A DNA stretch of 64,000 nucleotides from an uncultured Verrucomicrobia subdivision 3 bacterium (GTDB lineage: Bacteria > Verrucomicrobiota > Verrucomicrobiia > Limisphaerales > UBA11358). A model generated the notes under the pieces. It ran no database searches. It was not told the DNA's origin and was given only the letters and a program-made list of their open reading frames with translations. The translations under genes were made by a program, and so were the position numbers. This document shows, in pieces, positions 52,407 through 60,586 of the stretch. Position 1 is the stretch's first letter, and each line of letters opens with the position of its first letter. The stretch spans positions 62,001 through 126,000 of the forward strand of contig CAIXUZ010000020.1 in assembly GCA_903922735.1 (NCBI GenBank), written 5' to 3'.

Positions 52407-52940
52407 TTAAAACGACCAGTTCACCACCGGCCAGACCGGCGCTAATTGCCGGGCGGCACCGGAAAACCACCGGTTCTGCGTCGTGATGTTCAATGCCCCG
52501 ATCTGCAGTCCTTTGAGACTGTCGGTGGAGTTGACAACGCCGAGTTGCAGCCCCGTGCAATGGTCCGCAACGTTGATGATGCCGGATTGCAAGCCCTTGA
52601 ACTCCGTGCCGGCATAATTGATGCCGCCAAACTGCCAGCCGGTGAAATTGTTCTTGGTCAAATTCAGCAGCCCCCACTGAACCCCGGTATAGGTTGCGGA
52701 ATAATTGACGGTCCCGAAGGTGAAGCCCGCGCTGTCGCCGGTGATGATATTGTAGAAACCGAGCGTGACGCCCTGCTGGGGATTCTCTCCGCAGAGGAGA
52801 TTGAGCGTCAGGCCGTGAATGGTGGTTTCCGATCCTTCCAGGGCAATCGACGGTATGAGCGAGAGTTGCAGCCCCGCATCGCCGGCCTGCATTTTGGTCA
52901 TGGCGGTGAGCAGCAGGGCGACGCTAAAAAGTTTTTTCAT
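52407..52940 (-). CDS. exported repeat protein, LA_2272-like surface repeat family
   Basis: A 177-residue protein with a signal peptide (MKKLFSVALLLTAMTKMQAG). The rest is a series of ~20-residue units with the pattern GxxxGxxN, e.g. GVQWGLLNLTKNNFTG, WQFGGINYAGTEFKG, LQSGIINVADHCTG, LQLGVVNSTDSLKG, LQIGALNITTQN. This resembles LA_2272-type surface repeat proteins, probably a beta-solenoid at the cell surface. Function unknown. It ends just beyond a dense repeat region. Confidence 0.7.
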   Translation of the reverse strand: MKKLFSVALLLTAMTKMQAGDAGLQLSLIPSIALEGSETTIHGLTLNLLCGENPQQGVTLGFYNIITGDSAGFTFGTVNYSATYTGVQWGLLNLTKNNFTGWQFGGINYAGTEFKGLQSGIINVADHCTGLQLGVVNSTDSLKGLQIGALNITTQNRWFSGAARQLAPVWPVVNWSF

Positions 52941-53474
52941 GATGATTTTTCCAGGTTTTTTTGGTTGGTGATTGCTTTCGCAGCTTTATAAATGGGGTGC
53001 CAACCGGTGTCAAGCCGCCATTTGACTTTCAGCGGCAAAAGCAAGACCGCGAAATGGTCCACCTGCCGTCAACTTTCCGCCGCCCCCCTTCGGCGTTGAA
53101 TATTGGATGCTGGTTGTTGGGTGTTGAGCGTTGAATGTTGAGTGTTGAATGTTCCCCGTGGCGCCCCTTCTGGCTTCTGGCTTCTGAAAATATTTCAGCA
53201 TTTCAGGTTTCAGCGTTTCAGCATTTGATTTGGCCCTCCATCCTCGCTTCGTCTCGGCTTGCCCTCGCGCCGCGCCCGGCGCAAACTCGCCCCGTTCCGC
53301 CAAACACACCGCCATTATGAAAAACGACCTGGCCATTTTTGAGGGATACGGAATCCGCCGCCGCTCCGACGATAAGACTGAAACAGGGTGGTTTTCCACC
53401 GTTGCCCATTGCTCCGCGCTCGCCGCCGCTTCTTCCGTCTTGAAAACCCCATTCCACGAGGTATCTTATGGCCG
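52941..53474. other. 530-bp repeat-rich spacer before the Fic module
   Basis: Five 7-bp units at 53,116-53,150 (GTTGGGT, GTTGAGC, GTTGAAT, GTTGAGT, GTTGAAT), then CCCCGTGGCGCCCCTTCTGG, three CTTCTGG/A units (53,167-53,187), GAAAATATTTCAGCATTTCA and TTTCAGCGTTTCAGCATTTG. Most of this block recurs at 55,166-55,280. No gene is supported. Confidence 0.75.
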
Positions 53475-53687
53475 ATGAACTGGATCGAGACCATCCAACA
53501 GTGGCGCCAACTCCCGGCGGCGGACAAACTCCGCCTCCGCTGGCAGGCCATTCCCCAGGATGTGGCCCAGAGCATGGCCTTCGAACAGGAGCCGGTGGAG
53601 CTGCGCCGCCTGCAAGAGATACTCGACCAGATCGCGCGACCCGGTTCCTTGAAACCGCTCGCGGCATCCTCTCCTATTCCCAAGTAG
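53475..53687 (+). CDS. putative Fic antitoxin
   Basis: A 70-residue protein starting MNWIETIQQWRQLP. It contains SMAFEQEPVELRRLQ. Class I Fic antitoxins block the toxin's ATP site through a helix with (S/T)xxxE(G/N); SMAFEQ fits except that Q replaces G/N, and the Glu that binds the Fic Arg is present. The Fic gene starts 5 bp after its stop in another frame. This order and spacing are typical of VbhA/VbhT-like pairs. Confidence 0.65.
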   Translation: MNWIETIQQWRQLPAADKLRLRWQAIPQDVAQSMAFEQEPVELRRLQEILDQIARPGSLKPLAASSPIPK

Positions 53688-53692
53688 CCCCG

Positions 53693-54217
53693 TTGCTCGC
53701 CGAACGCGTCCTGCGCGTCGAGACCGCCCTCTACCAGTCCGAGTTTGCCGCGTGGCCGCCCGACGAACGGCTCGCCGCCGAATTCCATCGCCGCATCGGC
53801 CACGACCTCGTGCCCGACTGGGCCGGCCATTGGCGGACCATTGAAGTGCGCGTCGGCCATCTCACGCCGCCCCCGCCCCATCAGATTCCCCTCCTCATGC
53901 GGGATTACGGGGCCGACCTTGCCGCCCGCTGGCCCGCCGCCGCTGCGGCCCCCGGTGATTTCACCCTGGAACTGCTTGCCTTTGCCGAAGGCCGGTTTTT
54001 AAGCATCCACCCGTTTCAGGATTTCAACGGACGCACCATCCGCCTGTTCCTGTTGGAACTGCTGCGCCGGCTGGATTTGCCCCGCGTCGTCCTCGCCCCG
54101 GAATCGGAACCCGACCGGCAAACCTACTTTCAGGCCCTCGAAGCCGCCGACCGCGCCGACTGGCAGCCGCTCATTCAAATCTGGCAAAATCGTTTCACCG
54201 CCCCACAAAACCCATGA
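53693..54217 (+). CDS. Fic-domain protein (probable AMPylase toxin)
   Basis: About 174 residues. The Fic motif is HPFQDFNGRTIRLFLLEL near residue 105, with the catalytic His, the phosphate-binding NGR and the second Arg; F replaces the usual G in HPFxxGNGR, a known variant. VETALYQSEFAAWPPDERLA and HRRIGHDLVPDWAG precede it. The TTG at 53,693 is the most likely start, right after the antitoxin stop; the open frame reaches back to 53,468, but overlaps the antitoxin gene. Fic proteins transfer AMP to target proteins. Confidence 0.75.
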   Translation: MLAERVLRVETALYQSEFAAWPPDERLAAEFHRRIGHDLVPDWAGHWRTIEVRVGHLTPPPPHQIPLLMRDYGADLAARWPAAAAAPGDFTLELLAFAEGRFLSIHPFQDFNGRTIRLFLLELLRRLDLPRVVLAPESEPDRQTYFQALEAADRADWQPLIQIWQNRFTAPQNP

Positions 54218-54249
54218 AACCCTGTCCCATTCCATTGGAAATCGCCCCC

Positions 54250-54338
54250 TTCGCGATCTTCGCGCGCCCCATCCCAACTAAAAACTAACAACATAAAATT
54301 AAAAACTCCCCCTGGATGTTGAGCGTTGAATGTTCCCT
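54250..54338. repeat. copy of the CTTCGCGATC/heptad block after the Fic gene
   Basis: CTTCGCGATCTTCGCGCGCC then five 7-bp units at 54,276-54,310 (AACTAAA, AACTAAC, AACATAA, AATTAAA, AACTCCC) and GTTGAGC, GTTGAAT, GTTCCCT. The first ~65 bp match 52,281-52,345 with few changes. Confidence 0.85.
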
Positions 54339-54420
54339 TTGGAACTCGACCTGGATTGCCGCGCGCCCCAAACACGAATGAAGGTTGCACGAAAAACGGT
54401 TTTGGATGATGATAAAAGCC

Positions 54421-54732
54421 ATGAGCGTCGCCGAACTGCCCATCCAGATTGACCGCGAGAAGATCGCGGAGTTTTGTCGCGCGCGCGGCATTCGCAAGCT
54501 CAGCCTGTTCGGCTCGGTGCTGCGCGAGGACTTTGACCCGGCGCGCAGCGACGTGGACGTGCTGGCGGAGTTCGCTCCCGGCGTGCGTCCCGGCCTGAAG
54601 TTTTTCGGCTATGGCGAGGATTTGGCCGGGATCATCGGGCGGCGGGTGGATTTCAATACCGAGGCCTGGTTGAGCGAGTATTTCCGGGATGAAGTGGTGC
54701 GCGAAGCCGTGCTGATTTATGAGCAGGCATGA
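54421..54732 (+). CDS. MntA-like nucleotidyltransferase (antitoxin of a HepT/MntA pair)
   Basis: A 103-residue minimal nucleotidyltransferase. Seen: LSLFGSVLREDFDPARSDVD, which carries GSxxR and the D-x-D pair, and a following hydrophobic strand with VDFNTE as third acid. Known MntA proteins AMPylate HepT and neutralise it. The ATG at 54,421 is preferred; in-frame ATGs at 54,406/54,409 add a few residues. The HEPN gene overlaps the end by 14 bp. Confidence 0.85.
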   Translation: MSVAELPIQIDREKIAEFCRARGIRKLSLFGSVLREDFDPARSDVDVLAEFAPGVRPGLKFFGYGEDLAGIIGRRVDFNTEAWLSEYFRDEVVREAVLIYEQA

Positions 54733-55072
54733 CCCCAGGGTGACGCTGCGGCAGATCGCCGACTACGCCCGGCGGGCGCAGGAACTCTGCACCCAAAACG
54801 AGTTGCCTGCCATCCTGACCGACTGGCAAAAACGAGCCGCCTTCGAGCGCGTGATGGAAGTTATCGGTGAGGCCGTAAAACGTCTGCCGTCGGATTTATG
54901 CCAGCGTTATCCCGCCGTGCCCTGGAAATTGATCGCCGGCATGCGCGACCGCGTCAGCCACGGTTACGACGGCATTGATTACTCGACATTGTGGGACACG
55001 GTCCATGAAGACTTGCCCGGACTGCTCACGGCCATCGAACAGATGCTCAAGGATTTGAACACTGGGAAGTAG
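54719..55072 (+). CDS. HepT-like HEPN ribonuclease toxin
   Basis: A 117-residue helical protein. The HEPN RNase motif R-x4-6-H is seen as MRDRVSHGYDGIDY, including the Tyr that MntA AMPylates in related systems. RVMEVIGEAVKRLP is the typical preceding helix. Toxin of a HepT/MntA unit with the upstream gene (14-bp overlap). Target RNA unknown. Confidence 0.87.
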   Translation: MSRHDPRVTLRQIADYARRAQELCTQNELPAILTDWQKRAAFERVMEVIGEAVKRLPSDLCQRYPAVPWKLIAGMRDRVSHGYDGIDYSTLWDTVHEDLPGLLTAIEQMLKDLNTGK

Positions 55073-55439
55073 TCCCATCCGGCTCAAGCCCCAAAGAACC
55101 CCTGCTTCCATATAAAAATCAAAAAAGCCATCAGCGGCAGTTGCAGCAAAGCGCCGCCCCTGGATGTTGGATGTTGAGTGTTGAGCGTTGGATGTTGAAT
55201 GTTTCCCGTGGCGCCCCTTCTGGCTTCGGGCTTCTGAAAATATTTCAGCATTTCAGTTTTCAGGTTTCAGCTTTTATTTGTCGCCCTCCGTGGTCCCGTG
55301 GTCCGTAGTCAGTAGTCTGTCCTAATCGTTGCGCCTTGGCGTCTTTGCGTGAGCCAGTTCCGGCCTCCGGTCTCAGGTTTCAGGTTTTGTTTTTCATTTG
55401 TTTGTAACCTTCCGCGATTTTTTCCTAATATTAGGGAAC
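55073..55439. other. 367-bp repeat-rich spacer before the sigma factor
   Basis: Six 7-bp units at 55,166-55,207 (GTTGGAT, GTTGAGT, GTTGAGC, GTTGGAT, GTTGAAT, GTTTCCC), GTGGCGCCCCTTCTGGCTTC, GAAAATATTTCAGCATTTCA, CGTGGTC and GTAGTCA/GTAGTCT units, and CGCCTTGGCGTCTTTGCGTG (half of the 10.8-kb repeat). TTTGTTTGTAACC is near the sigma start. No gene is supported. Confidence 0.75.
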
Positions 55440-56192
55440 ATGGCCCCCACGCAAAACACCAGTTTCGCTCCCGTCAATCCCCGGGCCGTGTTTGCCACCA
55501 CCCATTGGTCCGTCGTCATGCTCGCCGCCCGGCGCGACACCACCCGGGCCAGGGACGCCTTGGCCCGCCTCTGCCAGACCTACTGGTATCCGCTTTACGC
55601 CTATGTGCGGCGGCGCGGTTATCCCGTCCATGACGCCCAGGATTTGACCCAGGCCTTTTTCACCCGCCTGTTGGAACGCCACTCCCTCGCCAGCGCCGAC
55701 CCCGAGCGTGGCCGGTTCCGCTCCTTCATCCTCGTCGCCATGAACCATTTCCTCGCCGGCGAATGGAAAAAGGGCAGGGCGCAGAAGCGCGGCGGCGGAT
55801 GCGAGAAGTTATCCCTCGACTGGGCCGCGGCGGAACAGCGCTACGACCTTGAGCCCGCCACCCATGCCGCCCCCGACAAGCTGTTTGAGAAACAATGGGC
55901 CCTGACCCTGCTATCGGAGGTGATCAGCCGGCTCGAGCGCGAATATCACAGCGCCGGCAAAGCCGGTTTGTTCGCCGCCCTCAAGCACACCCTCATCGGC
56001 CTGCGCGACTCGCAGCCCTACGCCGAGCTCGCCGTGGCGCTGGACCTGAACGAAAGCGCCGTCAAAGTAGCCGTCCACCGCTTGCGCAAGCGCTACCGCG
56101 AACTCATCCAGGCTGAAATCGCCGAAACCCTTTACGACCCGCAGGAAGTCGATGCCGAAATGCGCCATTTGTTCCAGGTGCTGGCGGATTGA
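55440..56192 (+). CDS. ECF-type RNA polymerase sigma factor
   Basis: A 250-residue sigma-70 family protein. Region 2 has YWYPLYAYVRRRGYPVHDAQ and DLTQAFFTRLLERHSLA, the core-binding and -10 recognition segments. Region 4 has LRDSQPYAELAVALDLNESA and VKVAVHRLRKRYRELIQAEI, the -35 helix-turn-helix. The two are joined by an unusually long linker with WKKGRAQKRGGG. Such ECF factors in this phylum usually sit before a Ser/Thr kinase, as here (56-bp gap). Signal unknown. Confidence 0.88.
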   Translation: MAPTQNTSFAPVNPRAVFATTHWSVVMLAARRDTTRARDALARLCQTYWYPLYAYVRRRGYPVHDAQDLTQAFFTRLLERHSLASADPERGRFRSFILVAMNHFLAGEWKKGRAQKRGGGCEKLSLDWAAAEQRYDLEPATHAAPDKLFEKQWALTLLSEVISRLEREYHSAGKAGLFAALKHTLIGLRDSQPYAELAVALDLNESAVKVAVHRLRKRYRELIQAEIAETLYDPQEVDAEMRHLFQVLAD

Positions 56193-56248
56193 GCCATGAT
56201 TTTGAAAATAGTCGGTAACCTTGAGCTTTGTTTGGAGTAGTAACGGGC

Positions 56249-59200
56249 ATGAACACCACGCCAATTTGTCCCCGGTGCGGCAAACCGCTCGCCGCCGGTG
56301 CCCCGCTGGGGCTTTGCCCGGCCTGCCTGATGCAGGGCGCATTTCCCACCGGCGTGGACTCCGGTGCCGACCTCGGCGGTAAAACTCCGCGTTTCACCCC
56401 GCCCACCGTCGCCGAACTCGCCCCCCAATTTCCCCAGCTCGAAATCCTTGAATTCATCGGCCAGGGCGGCATGGGCGCCGTCTATAAAGCCCGGCAAAAG
56501 GAACTCGACCGCATCGTCGCCCTGAAAATCCTCCCGCCCGGCATCGGCCACGACGCCGCCTTTGCCGAGCGCTTCACCCGCGAAGCCAGGGCCCTCGCCA
56601 AGCTCAACCACCCCGGCATCGTGACGCTGTTCGAGTTCGGAAATATCGAAAACGCCTCCGCCTCAGGCCCCGCGCCCAACGCCTCGCGCCTGTTCTACTT
56701 CCTCATGGAATTCGTGGACGGCGTCAACCTCCGCCAATTGCTCTCCGCCAGCCGCGTCTCCACCCGTGAGGCGCTCGCCATCGTCCCCCAGATTTGTGAC
56801 GCCCTCCAATTCGCGCACGACCAGGGCATCGTCCACCGCGACATCAAGCCCGAGAACATCCTCCTCGACCGCCGGGGCCGCGTGAAAGTTGCCGACTTCG
56901 GCCTCGCCAAGATCATCGGAGACGCGGGCAGTCCTCGGCCCGATGGTGATTCGCCAAATCCTTCCCTCGCCCCCGCCGGGGTAGAGGGCCAGGGTGAGAA
57001 TTCTCCCAACCAAAGTTCGCGCTTTGAACCCCTGAACCAGTCAGTGCTTTCAGACGACAAGACGCAGGGAGCGTTTCCCCCTCTCCGCGTCGGCGGAGTC
57101 GGCGGAGCCGATGGGGAGAGGGCAGGGGTGAGGTGCGCGTCCATCCATCTTGAGGTTCATCGGGAGGGGGCGTCCGCTGTCCTCACTGACGCCAGCAAGG
57201 TCATGGGCACGCCCCAATACATGTCGCCCGAGCAGATTCAAGCGCCCGGCGAAGTGGACCATCGCGCCGACATCTATGCGCTCGGCGTCGTGTTTTACCA
57301 GATGCTCACCGGCGAACTGCCGGGCAAGAAACTCGAAGCCCCCTCCAGCAAAGTCCAGATCGACGTGCGCCTCGATGCCATCGTCCTGCGCGCCCTGGAA
57401 AAAAATCCCAACCTCCGCTACCAGCAAGTCAGCCAGGTCAAGACCATGGTGGAAACGATTGTGGCCACCCCGCCCGGTAGCAGCGGACGTGAGTCGGCTC
57501 AAACTGAAAGCGCAGCCATCCCGCCTGCCCACTGTGAAATACCCCCCACAGGTTCATCAAAACCACGGCTTCATCCTCACGGTATCATCATCAAAATTCT
57601 AAGCGGCTTCTGGGCGGGCTTCTACGCATATTATTGTGTGGGGTTCATCATTGGCATCTACCAGTTCAAGCCTGACCGGCTTGACACCTTCATAACTGAT
57701 TTTTTCTTCGTGCTTTTGTATTTCACTGGAGCGGTGACGGGTTTCTTTTCGCTTTTCGGTGCACGTGGGGCACGCATTATCCTTGGCCTTATCGCGCTCC
57801 TGACTGTCGCTGCTAGTTTGCTGGGGCTATTCGCATTCTTCAACGCGCGCCCATTTTCCGCTGTTTGGATCGCGTTTAACTTATTCTCGCTCGCTTCCGC
57901 TGCCGTCTTTTTTGCGTCACGGAGTAGCAGCCGACGTGAGTCGGCTCAAACTAGAAAAGTGGGAAGCTCAAGCATGAATGGGTTCAGCTGGCCGCTGCGT
58001 ATCTTCCTGCTCATACTGCTTTTTGTATTTGTTCTGCTGACGGTTTTCCTTGTTATAAAAAAACACCGTCTGAATTCAGAAATTGATAAAATCATTGCCA
58101 ATCCTCTGGGCGATGCTGGGGTGGTGCAGGGCGGCGCACCACAAATCACGCTGCCGACCAAAACCATAAGGCTGGCTCGGCCCACGAATTCATTGGTCGG
58201 CACGACGACCAATACGCGCACGGTGGATGTGTGGTCGGATTCGACGCTGTTGCCGGGGGAGAAGTTACGCCAGCTCACCCGTCTCCCCGACGGCGAAACC
58301 GTGAGCGCCGACGCCAGCCTGTTCTTGCGGTATAAATCAGGCAAGGTCGCCACATCCACGTCGTTCAATTGGTGGTTCAAGGAGGCTGACGGATTCGGTG
58401 TGGCGGAGGCCGATGCTGCTGCGGCGCAAATCCGCGAGAATTGGACACAGAGGCCGTTGACGTTTAAGCAATCCGTGCCGCGCGAAGTCTTTTGCGTGAC
58501 GAATGCGCACGGCGCGACGCTCGCGGGCAGCATCGAGTTTGTCCATACCGCGCCGCAGCCGCCGGATGCTTCCGGCCAGATCAAGACGACGGTGCAGGTC
58601 AAACATTTCCGCGACATCATTTCCATTCCCAGCATCGGCTTCACAGCGATAGTGCCGGACGGTTATGAATTGCGCGCCACGTCCAATTACGGCGAAGGCG
58701 ACATCAATTCACCGGCGGGGCCTTACGACTATAACGCCACTTGGTTCCCGATGAACCATGGCGCGCAGCAGCCCGCCGCCAACGCGCTGGGTTGGAACTT
58801 GAAGCACGCGCCGTCGGCAAAGGCTCCAAACTGGATGAACGAACCGTCGGAAAAATTTGAAATCCTGTTGGGCCAGCCCCGGCTGATTGTGTCCATCACG
58901 AACGGGCCGGACGATGTGTTTCAAGGTTTTCTGGAACTGGTCGGGCCGCCCCCCGCCCCATCCGCCGCCATCGCCAAACCCGTCGCTCCCAAGCTTTCCT
59001 TCGGCCCGGTGATCGAGCGGGTGGTGAACATGGAATCGCCCGGCCCCAATTCCGCGATTGATTTTGATTCGGGCCGGTTTGTGTCGCTGGCTTCTGTATC
59101 TTTCGCGACCGCGGATCTGGTGACGAATTCTGACAGCAGTATTGATTCAGAGCGTCGCACGAAAGACTTTTTAGAAAAGAACGGCGTGGATGCCATTGGC

Positions 59201-60346
59201 GCTTTGCAATTTCCCGAACTGGATACACACAAGCCAATGAAGGTTTTTGAATTAAATGGGCTTCAGTGCGTCGACGGAACATCGGCAAAAGAGATTGATT
59301 CATCAAACTGGAATAATGCGGCTGCCAGCTGGGTTGCTGACAATGCCGGCAAGATTCAAGCTGGCGTGGATACTTGGACGATAAGCGGCATGGGCGATTT
59401 GCCCAAAACCTATTTGTTCAAAACCCGCGAAGGCGGCATGGGCCTCCTGCAAATCACCGGTTTCACCGAGAACCCGCGCGGCGTGAAGCTGCGCTACAAG
59501 CTGGTGCAAAATGCCAGCGCAACAAGAAATAATTCCGCATTCTCACCCGCCTTGCTTGCCAATCCGCCAAATCTTCAATTTCTCGCATGGCAGGATGAAT
59601 GGCAGACCAAGCAGCCCGGTGCGGTGCGGCATCCCGACGGTTCTCCGGTGACGGATGCAGAAGAAATAAAATGGCTCAAGGTCGTTTTCCCTGTCGGTTG
59701 CGAGGTGGGTAGCCCTCCGCTCTCGCCCGAACCGCGTTTCTTGCAGCTGTGGTTCTCGCATCCGCTCTTTGATGAAGCGAGTCTGGACGACGTGGCGTTG
59801 CTGGACGTGAATGGCCACGTTATTCCGCCAAGTGCACGCGGAAATGAGGGGAGCGGTTTCGCGCGCACGGGACACGGGCAATTGGCCTGGCGCACCAAGA
59901 CCTTCAGCAAAGCCTATGACTTAAGCGGGTCGAACCCGCCCGGTCGCGTCACCGTGCGGTTGCGCTACACCCTCGGCCCGCTGGAAAATACCAAAGAGGT
60001 CCCGTCTGATTTCCGGGGGGTGATGCCTTTGGAGGGCGATGGCATGGTCAACATTGTCGGACAGGACCCTAAATACGGCGGGGCGTTTATTGGATTTTCC
60101 TACGATGCCGCCGCCTTGCCTGACCGCCAGATGTCCGCCGTGGCAGTCACTCGTGACGGGCGGACGCTGGTTTGGCGTGGCATTATAGCCGGCGGACAGA
60201 GTGATGGCAAAGGCGTGGTGCGCGCTGCTGGCGTGCGCGCGGCGCAATTTATCTTTCCCGTCCCGTTGTCCGACGTGGCGAAGTTCGTCATCGGCACGCG
60301 GCCTATCCGGACGATGGAATGGAAGAACGTGGTGCTGCCAAAATGA
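56249..60346 (+). CDS. large membrane Ser/Thr protein kinase with repeat-encoded insert in the activation segment
   Basis: A 1365-residue protein. N-terminal zinc ribbon ([17 protein letters not shown]). Kinase domain ~65-415: [24 protein letters not shown] (Lys), [15 protein letters not shown] (catalytic loop), [11 protein letters not shown] (DFG), [10 protein letters not shown] and [15 protein letters not shown]. Residues ~228-312 between DFG and GTPQYM are repeat-encoded. Four or five hydrophobic segments near 450-610 follow, then a ~750-residue exterior region with beta-rich repeats and no known domain. Two 29-bp in-frame repeats flank the membrane part. Probably regulated with the upstream sigma factor. 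Confidence 0.88.
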   Translation: MNTTPICPRCGKPLAAGAPLGLCPACLMQGAFPTGVDSGADLGGKTPRFTPPTVAELAPQFPQLEILEFIGQGGMGAVYKARQKELDRIVALKILPPGIGHDAAFAERFTREARALAKLNHPGIVTLFEFGNIENASASGPAPNASRLFYFLMEFVDGVNLRQLLSASRVSTREALAIVPQICDALQFAHDQGIVHRDIKPENILLDRRGRVKVADFGLAKIIGDAGSPRPDGDSPNPSLAPAGVEGQGENSPNQSSRFEPLNQSVLSDDKTQGAFPPLRVGGVGGADGERAGVRCASIHLEVHREGASAVLTDASKVMGTPQYMSPEQIQAPGEVDHRADIYALGVVFYQMLTGELPGKKLEAPSSKVQIDVRLDAIVLRALEKNPNLRYQQVSQVKTMVETIVATPPGSSGRESAQTESAAIPPAHCEIPPTGSSKPRLHPHGIIIKILSGFWAGFYAYYCVGFIIGIYQFKPDRLDTFITDFFFVLLYFTGAVTGFFSLFGARGARIILGLIALLTVAASLLGLFAFFNARPFSAVWIAFNLFSLASAAVFFASRSSSRRESAQTRKVGSSSMNGFSWPLRIFLLILLFVFVLLTVFLVIKKHRLNSEIDKIIANPLGDAGVVQGGAPQITLPTKTIRLARPTNSLVGTTTNTRTVDVWSDSTLLPGEKLRQLTRLPDGETVSADASLFLRYKSGKVATSTSFNWWFKEADGFGVAEADAAAAQIRENWTQRPLTFKQSVPREVFCVTNAHGATLAGSIEFVHTAPQPPDASGQIKTTVQVKHFRDIISIPSIGFTAIVPDGYELRATSNYGEGDINSPAGPYDYNATWFPMNHGAQQPAANALGWNLKHAPSAKAPNWMNEPSEKFEILLGQPRLIVSITNGPDDVFQGFLELVGPPPAPSAAIAKPVAPKLSFGPVIERVVNMESPGPNSAIDFDSGRFVSLASVSFATADLVTNSDSSIDSERRTKDFLEKNGVDAIGALQFPELDTHKPMKVFELNGLQCVDGTSAKEIDSSNWNNAAASWVADNAGKIQAGVDTWTISGMGDLPKTYLFKTREGGMGLLQITGFTENPRGVKLRYKLVQNASATRNNSAFSPALLANPPNLQFLAWQDEWQTKQPGAVRHPDGSPVTDAEEIKWLKVVFPVGCEVGSPPLSPEPRFLQLWFSHPLFDEASLDDVALLDVNGHVIPPSARGNEGSGFARTGHGQLAWRTKTFSKAYDLSGSNPPGRVTVRLRYTLGPLENTKEVPSDFRGVMPLEGDGMVNIVGQDPKYGGAFIGFSYDAAALPDRQMSAVAVTRDGRTLVWRGIIAGGQSDGKGVVRAAGVRAAQFIFPVPLSDVAKFVIGTRPIRTMEWKNVVLPK
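57014..57162. repeat. 149-bp element copy 2, inside the kinase gene
   Basis: Ungapped match (about 135/149 by eye) to 40,426-40,574 in the Nudix gene, and read in the same frame. It is preceded at 56,965-57,000 by CCCTCGCCCCCGCCGGGG and GTAGAGGGCCAGGGTGAG, an older-looking copy of the same stem type. Together they add ~80 residues between the DFG and GTPQYM motifs. Confidence 0.93.
57477..57505. repeat. 29-bp in-frame repeat copy 1 in the kinase gene
   Basis: GTAGCAGCGGACGTGAGTCG then GCTCAAACT; reads SSGRESAQT in frame. One base differs from copy 2 at 57,924. The core GCCGACGTGAGTCGGC in copy 2 is palindromic. Confidence 0.9.
57924..57952. repeat. 29-bp in-frame repeat copy 2 in the kinase gene
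   Basis: GTAGCAGCCGACGTGAGTCG then GCTCAAACT; reads SSRRESAQT in the same frame as copy 1, 447 bp (149 codons) downstream. The two copies bracket the membrane segment of the kinase. Confidence 0.9.
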
Positions 60347-60481
60347 ATCACTCGCCCCCCGCCACCGCATTGGCAATTGACATTGCCGCCCGTCTGGAAA
60401 GACTTCTGGCATCACAGACAACAAATCCAACGCTATACGTTGCCCTTAAAACTCCGGGCATCAACTAAACGGCCGCTAACC

Positions 60482-60586
60482 ATGAAAACCCAACTTTTGA
60501 AAGCATTTGCCACCATCGCGGTGCTCATCGCTGGCGCGCCCTCCGTGAAATCACGGAAGATAATTATGCGCCTTGAAACCGTATGA
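60482..60586 (+). CDS. possible 34-residue signal-like peptide
   Basis: MKTQLLKAFATIAVLIAGAP followed by a basic stretch. It resembles a signal peptide without a mature protein and overlaps the next ATG by 4 bp (ATGA). It could be a leader that couples translation, or the remains of an exported protein. No RBS decides between them. Confidence 0.3.
   Translation: MKTQLLKAFATIAVLIAGAPSVKSRKIIMRLETV

Noticed and set aside
53468..54217. Single long Fic protein from ATG 53,468
   Set aside because: The first ~70 residues in that frame are Pro/Gly/Arg-rich shadow sequence, while another frame there encodes an antitoxin-like protein with the inhibitory helix motif.
52159..55400. A CRISPR array in the repeat-rich spacers
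   Set aside because: Repeats are 7-bp tandem units or single palindromes without regular spacers of constant length; no cas genes are present.
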